From: Flavobacteriales bacterium
GTDB taxonomy: Bacteria > Bacteroidota > Bacteroidia > UBA10329
DNA: 64,000 nucleotides
Direction: 5' to 3'
Assembly: GCA_021741075.1 (NCBI GenBank)
Contig: JAIOYO010000006.1
Span: 22,591-86,590, forward strand
Below the pieces are notes generated by a model that worked only from the letters and a program-made list of their open reading frames with translations, did no database searches and was not told the origin of the DNA. Positions 59,314 through 64,000 of the stretch are shown here, piece by piece. Numbering within the stretch: the first letter of the stretch is position 1; every line of letters begins with the position of its first letter. Position numbers and translations under genes: made by a program.

Positions 59314-61083
59314 ATGAACCAACGATCTCTAACTCTTCAAATTTCTACCTGTTTCGTATTCATATCGCTAATCTTTTTCAGCAATAAAGCCGTGGCACAA
59401 TGCGATGCCGTATTCGACTACGGAGGACAAGATACAGTATGTATCAATGCTACTGTTTTTCTTACAGATCAGTCGACAGCGCCAAATGGAGTTGGCGCAT
59501 GGGAATGGTCTACAGGTGGAAACCAGCTTCCAGGCGCTGGAGGATTGGCCACTTTCCAGCCTCTGGAGGAAGGAATATACTCTATTCTTCTGGTGATGTA
59601 TGACTCGCAGTTAACTTGTTCAAGCCAAGACTCAGTGAATATTGTGGTCTTGGGAAACCCAAGTCCAAACATCGAGGTCGTGGATATTTCTTGTCACGGA
59701 GAGTGCGATGGAACAGCTAATGTACTTTACGAAAGTCCAAATGCTGCAGCATATACAGCAACATGGTCTATAGGAGGTACTGAACCATTAACAGGTCTAT
59801 GTGCAGGTAATTACATAGCTACCATTTCTGATAATTTCGGTTGCTCGTCAACTGTTGCCCCAGTTGTAGGCCAGGTTATTGAACCAGATCCGCTTACCTC
59901 AAACATCTCTAATGGCGCCACCGTTTTGGGTTGTGAAGGAGATCCAGACATTACTCTCAATGTTGGAGTTTTTGGCGGCACGCCTAACGCCAATGGTGCT
60001 TATAGCGTGCTTTGGAGCCCAGCTGCGGGTATTTCAGACGTTTTTCAGTCAATTACATTGCTGACGCCTAGCGCCAGTAATTTATTTCAGGTTTATACAG
60101 CAAATATTACTGATGATAGAGGCTGTACTACAAGTTCAAACGTGCAATTGCTTCCTAGCACAAGCCAAGTAGAAGGAGTTATTTCTATTGCAGGCAGCCC
60201 CTGCGCAAATTGCGAAGTGGCATTTTTTAAGCCAGAGGCAAACGAATGGACTCGCCTCTTTACAGGGGTTACAAATGGCTCTGGAAACTATGTTTTCGGA
60301 ACTGTTCCGGGGATGATGGATTTTCGATTGATGGCAGACCCTGATGATGCGTTCCATCCAAATGTGTTGCAAGGATATTATACCGGATCAACCCCAACTC
60401 ATTTATGGGAACAGGCCACTTCGCTCAATTCGGGTTGCGGTACAACTTCGCAAAAGAACATCGATTTGCCAGCAGCAGTTGCACATAACGGTCAATGCAC
60501 CTTAAGAGGAGCACTTTATCAATTAGTTCCGGGCAAGTCTCAAACCGAAGAAGACCCGATTCCATTGATTGACGTGGTGGTGGAAAAAACTCCGCCAGGA
60601 AGCGCCCAAGCAAAAGCAACTACAGATATTAATGGAGAATTTGAATTTAATTTGATGGAAGTGAGCGACACGCTTTACTCGCTTTATGTTAACATTCCAG
60701 GACTTCCCATGAATCAGACTCACCAAATTTCAATTGACGCTGGTGATTTGCTATACGATCAGTTGGATTTATGTGTGAATTTGGAGGGAACTTTTATTTC
60801 TACATGCACTGCCTTAAACATCGAACAACCCACAGAAGAAAACACCGCCATAACCGTTTATCCCAACCCAAATAATGGCAATTTTCAAGTGAAGATGGGG
60901 GCTTTTTTAGGCGAAAATTCTCAAATATCCATTTTCGATGTTTCCGGACGTGTTGTATTAGTGAAATCCTTCCAGCAAACCCCGCAGGAATTTCAGTTTT
61001 CAGGTCTTAACCAAGGATATTACCTTATTCGTATTCACAATGACCAACGAAGCGAATTTGTAACCTTGAGTATCACCCCCTAA
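59314..61083 (+). CDS. secreted protein with T9SS type-A sorting domain
   Basis: Signal peptide; ITVYPNPNNGNFQVKMGAFLGENSQISIFDVSGRVV...FVTLSITP. Confidence 0.85.
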   Translation: MNQRSLTLQISTCFVFISLIFFSNKAVAQCDAVFDYGGQDTVCINATVFLTDQSTAPNGVGAWEWSTGGNQLPGAGGLATFQPLEEGIYSILLVMYDSQLTCSSQDSVNIVVLGNPSPNIEVVDISCHGECDGTANVLYESPNAAAYTATWSIGGTEPLTGLCAGNYIATISDNFGCSSTVAPVVGQVIEPDPLTSNISNGATVLGCEGDPDITLNVGVFGGTPNANGAYSVLWSPAAGISDVFQSITLLTPSASNLFQVYTANITDDRGCTTSSNVQLLPSTSQVEGVISIAGSPCANCEVAFFKPEANEWTRLFTGVTNGSGNYVFGTVPGMMDFRLMADPDDAFHPNVLQGYYTGSTPTHLWEQATSLNSGCGTTSQKNIDLPAAVAHNGQCTLRGALYQLVPGKSQTEEDPIPLIDVVVEKTPPGSAQAKATTDINGEFEFNLMEVSDTLYSLYVNIPGLPMNQTHQISIDAGDLLYDQLDLCVNLEGTFISTCTALNIEQPTEENTAITVYPNPNNGNFQVKMGAFLGENSQISIFDVSGRVVLVKSFQQTPQEFQFSGLNQGYYLIRIHNDQRSEFVTLSITP

Positions 61084-61133
61084 AAGCTATGCTTGTCAAT
61101 GAATGATTCCACCGGGTTCTTACATTTACCCGA

Positions 61134-61712
61134 ATGGGAACAATCATTTCAAAAATCATATTCTTCTTCAGCGGTTGGACAATGGATAAGGACATTCCAA
61201 CTGACGTTCAGCGCTGCGTAATTATCGCTGCACCACACACGAGCAATTGGGATTTGGTTCATGCACGTGCGGCTTTTTACCTAATGGGAATTCCACTTCG
61301 GTTCACCATTAAAAAGGAATGGTTTAGACCTCCTTTTGGGTGGCTCACAAAGGCTATGGGCGGATTGGCAATTGACAGAACTCCGAAACAACAAGGGGCA
61401 GAACGCAAAAGCATGACCGAGGCCATGAGCGACCTTTTTAAAGAGCATCAATCCTTGGCCATGATGGTCACGCCCGAAGGAACGCGCGCCTTGCGTACAG
61501 AGTGGAAAATGGGCTTTTACCACGTGGCGGTGGGTGCTGGTGTTCCTATTGCATTGGGCTATTTGGATTACAAACGGAAACATGCTGGCGTGGGACCAAT
61601 CATCCATCCAAGCGGAGATATGGACGCTGATTTGCGCAAGATAATGTCGTTTTACAAAGTCATTGGACCCAAGCATCCTGAGAAATTCTCGGTGGATTTG
61701 CGATATGTCTGA
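61134..61712 (+). CDS. 1-acyl-sn-glycerol-3-phosphate acyltransferase-like protein
   Basis: IIAAPHTSNWDLVHAR, MVTPEGTRALRTEWKMGFYHVA. Confidence 0.85.
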   Translation: MGTIISKIIFFFSGWTMDKDIPTDVQRCVIIAAPHTSNWDLVHARAAFYLMGIPLRFTIKKEWFRPPFGWLTKAMGGLAIDRTPKQQGAERKSMTEAMSDLFKEHQSLAMMVTPEGTRALRTEWKMGFYHVAVGAGVPIALGYLDYKRKHAGVGPIIHPSGDMDADLRKIMSFYKVIGPKHPEKFSVDLRYV

Positions 61713-61714
61713 AA

Positions 61715-62890
61715 TCAGGAAACCACTCTTATTCTGCGTGCAATGAGAATGGCAAGGAGGGAAGAAGCAATGGCCAAATAACCAACGAGGTCGTAGTTTT
61801 GATAACTTCCTGAAGCCGTTTTAATCATAATTATTCCAGCAACATAACTAGCCACACCTGCACCAAGTTGCTGTATGGCCGAATTCACGCTCATAAATCC
61901 GCCTCGTCTTTCTGGTCTTACCGAAGAAGTGATCATGGTCATGGCTGGAATGATTCGTCCCGAAATGAGAATGAACATAATGCTCGTAATTACCAGCACC
62001 GCGTAAAGATTCATTTGCGGTAGATGGGTGATTATCCATAGTGGAATGAGTGACAAAAGGGTCACAACCGAAAAGAACTTGAGCTGGCCATACTTGTCGG
62101 CCCATTTGCCAAATAGCGGAGCCGAAAAAAGCGTGCAGAAGCCTCCAACCAAATAGATGTAAGATAATTCGCCCTCGGTAAATCCAACATTTGAAACCAT
62201 GTAAGGCGCAATGAATGTGATGACGCTGAACTGACCCAACATCAGAAGTACAATGAAAAAGTGAGCTGTAAATTGGTTTCGATCCGCAAACATAACCCTA
62301 AGAATGGTGATTGGATTCTCGATTCCATGCTTCAAATGTTCCTTCACATTCGGAACCATTTTTACGTTGAAAGCGAGAATGGGTAGCCCCGCCACTCCCA
62401 AGAACAGAAACGGTGCTTGCCAGCCGAATTGATTGGCCAGGAACAACCCAAACGGAACACCAAAAACAGATGCGGCAGAAAAAGCGGCCATCATGGTACC
62501 CATGGTTTCGGAACGCCTGTCCAACGGAGTCAGGTCTCCGACAATGGAGAGCACAGTTGCGCCAAGCAGACCTCCGAACGAACCGGTGGCACAGCGGGCA
62601 AAAAGCAACATTTCGTAAGAATCCGAAAGGGCGCAAGCGAAGGTTCCAAGAAGAAACCCAGAATAGATGAAGATGAGCGAATGTTTGCGGTCAAAGCGAT
62701 CCATGAAGAAAGAACCGAACAATCCAACTATTCCAGCGCTAAACGTATAAGCTGCCACTAATACCCCAAAATCCTGCGGAGAAATGCCCCAAATACGCTC
62801 TAACTGCGGTCCGAGTGGCATCATAATCATGTAATCCATGATATGAGTAAACTTGATAAACGCAAGAAGATAGGTGAGCTGTTTGGTCAT
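61715..62890 (-). CDS. MFS transporter
   Basis: About 12 TM segments; FMDRFDRKHSLI loop motif. Confidence 0.88.
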   Translation of the reverse strand: MTKQLTYLLAFIKFTHIMDYMIMMPLGPQLERIWGISPQDFGVLVAAYTFSAGIVGLFGSFFMDRFDRKHSLIFIYSGFLLGTFACALSDSYEMLLFARCATGSFGGLLGATVLSIVGDLTPLDRRSETMGTMMAAFSAASVFGVPFGLFLANQFGWQAPFLFLGVAGLPILAFNVKMVPNVKEHLKHGIENPITILRVMFADRNQFTAHFFIVLLMLGQFSVITFIAPYMVSNVGFTEGELSYIYLVGGFCTLFSAPLFGKWADKYGQLKFFSVVTLLSLIPLWIITHLPQMNLYAVLVITSIMFILISGRIIPAMTMITSSVRPERRGGFMSVNSAIQQLGAGVASYVAGIIMIKTASGSYQNYDLVGYLAIASSLLAILIARRIRVVS

Positions 62891-62963
62891 GAATGGTTAA
62901 TAGCCGCAAAGGTGGGCATTGAATCGAAACCGTACATACTCGAATTCGTTGCTTCAATCAAGA

Positions 62964-62996
62964 CAAAAAAAGAGCGAACCCTTTCGGATCCGCTCT
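62964..62996 (-). terminator. hairpin terminator downstream of OmpA gene
   Basis: agagcg...cgctct stem with imperfect inner pairs; A-run at 62965-62971 on + strand (U-run on the minus transcript). Confidence 0.6.
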
Positions 62997-63018
62997 CACC
63001 TCAAACCAACCACTCCAA

Positions 63019-63867
63019 TTATTTCTTTTTCAGCTCATCTTCAATCATTCCGAAGAACTGATCCAGCTTTGGCATAATCACTATACGGGTTCTGCGGTTT
63101 GCAGCGCGACCATCTTTAGAACTGTTGTCCAAAACTGGAACATATTCCGCACGGCCAGCTGCCGTAATTCGCTCGGGTGCGATTTTGAAATCGTTCTGAA
63201 GAATCCTCACCAAAGAAGTTGAACGCTTTACGCTTAAATCCCAGTTGTCTATCAATTCACCTCTATTGAATGGAACGTTGTCTGTGTGACCTTCTACCAT
63301 TACATCTAACCATGGTTTTGATGATAGGATAGTTGCAACCTTCCCAAGAACCGACTTTGCATTAGCATTGATTGCGTAGCTACCGCTTTTGAAAAGGAAC
63401 TTATCTGAAATAGACACGAATACAACACCTTTTTCCACCTTCACAGTGATGTCATCGTCATAAAGATTTCCGAGGGCGCCTTTAATGCTTGTAACAAGCG
63501 CAATAGTAACCGAATCTTTACGGTTCATTGCCTGATTCAAGGTTTTGATGCGCAAATCTTGCTCGTTGATTTTCTCCAACGATTTCTCCAAGTTGGCGGC
63601 TCCTTTAGCCGATAGCATGGTCATATCGCCAATGTTGTTGATGAGCTGATCGTTCTGAGAGCGTAGATAATCCAACGAACCTTCGGCAGTTTTAAGAGCA
63701 GATTGACAAGCTATTAATTCTCGTTGTGCATGTGCCAAATCCGAAAGGTTTTTACCGTGTAAATCTTTGAGAGCTGAAAGCTCATCACCTTGTTTGGTGA
63801 ATTTTTTGTTAGAAACACAGCTGCTCAACAAGAGGGCTAATACACTGAACACTAGTACTTTTTTCAT
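63019..63867 (-). CDS. OmpA family peptidoglycan-associated lipoprotein
   Basis: Lipobox LLSSCVSN; coiled coil; OmpA motif VMVEGHTDNVPF...RAANRRTRIVIMPKL. Confidence 0.9.
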   Translation of the reverse strand: MKKVLVFSVLALLLSSCVSNKKFTKQGDELSALKDLHGKNLSDLAHAQRELIACQSALKTAEGSLDYLRSQNDQLINNIGDMTMLSAKGAANLEKSLEKINEQDLRIKTLNQAMNRKDSVTIALVTSIKGALGNLYDDDITVKVEKGVVFVSISDKFLFKSGSYAINANAKSVLGKVATILSSKPWLDVMVEGHTDNVPFNRGELIDNWDLSVKRSTSLVRILQNDFKIAPERITAAGRAEYVPVLDNSSKDGRAANRRTRIVIMPKLDQFFGMIEDELKKK

Positions 63868-63975
63868 TTTAAGGTTAAAACATTAATTGTTGCTACAAAA
63901 GTAGAGTGCTGTTATATGAACAGAATTAAAATGAGATGAAAATTGAATGTTGAAAACCTAACTTTTTGAGCACAA

Positions 63976-64000
63976 AAAAGCCGAGCCATTCACGTGGCTC
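63976..64000. terminator. partial hairpin terminator truncated by window end
   Basis: aaaaaagcc-gagcca-ttcacg-tggctc, stem continues past the window. Confidence 0.5.

Overview
A 64 kb chromosomal window from a Bacteroidota (Flavobacteriales-like) genome. The assignment rests on T9SS C-terminal domains, PorP/SprF, DUF4476, DUF4837, FISUMP, a TAnnTTTG-type promoter and typical Bacteroidota intergenic repeats. Most of it is ordinary housekeeping: acs, polA, asd, ileS, lspA, rpmB, cinA, phoH, ferritin, an OmpA protein and transporters. The parts worth a second look are: (1) a tightly coupled five-gene locus (about 3.94-10.77 kb) encoding three collagen-like G-X-Y fibre proteins, a T9SS type-B CTD protein and a PorP/SprF partner; (2) a SiaB-SiaB (tandem kinase domains) / SiaC / SpoIIE-phosphatase partner-switch module, translationally coupled to an acylphosphatase; (3) a GxxExxY ORF between acs and polA bracketed by a 29-bp inverted repeat (26/29 match) with a 9-nt internal period, so it looks like a small mobile cassette; (4) a ~99-bp double-hairpin repeat inserted in frame in ileS, with a related solo half at about 2.82 kb; (5) a structured GC-rich intergenic repeat at about 25.4 kb; (6) a bacterial deoxyhypusine-synthase-like gene; (7) the end of an aryl-polyene/flexirubin-like fatty-acid-type cluster at the left edge. 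No CRISPR array, rRNA, tRNA, prophage or transposase gene was recognised. All family calls come from reading the sequences; no database search was run.
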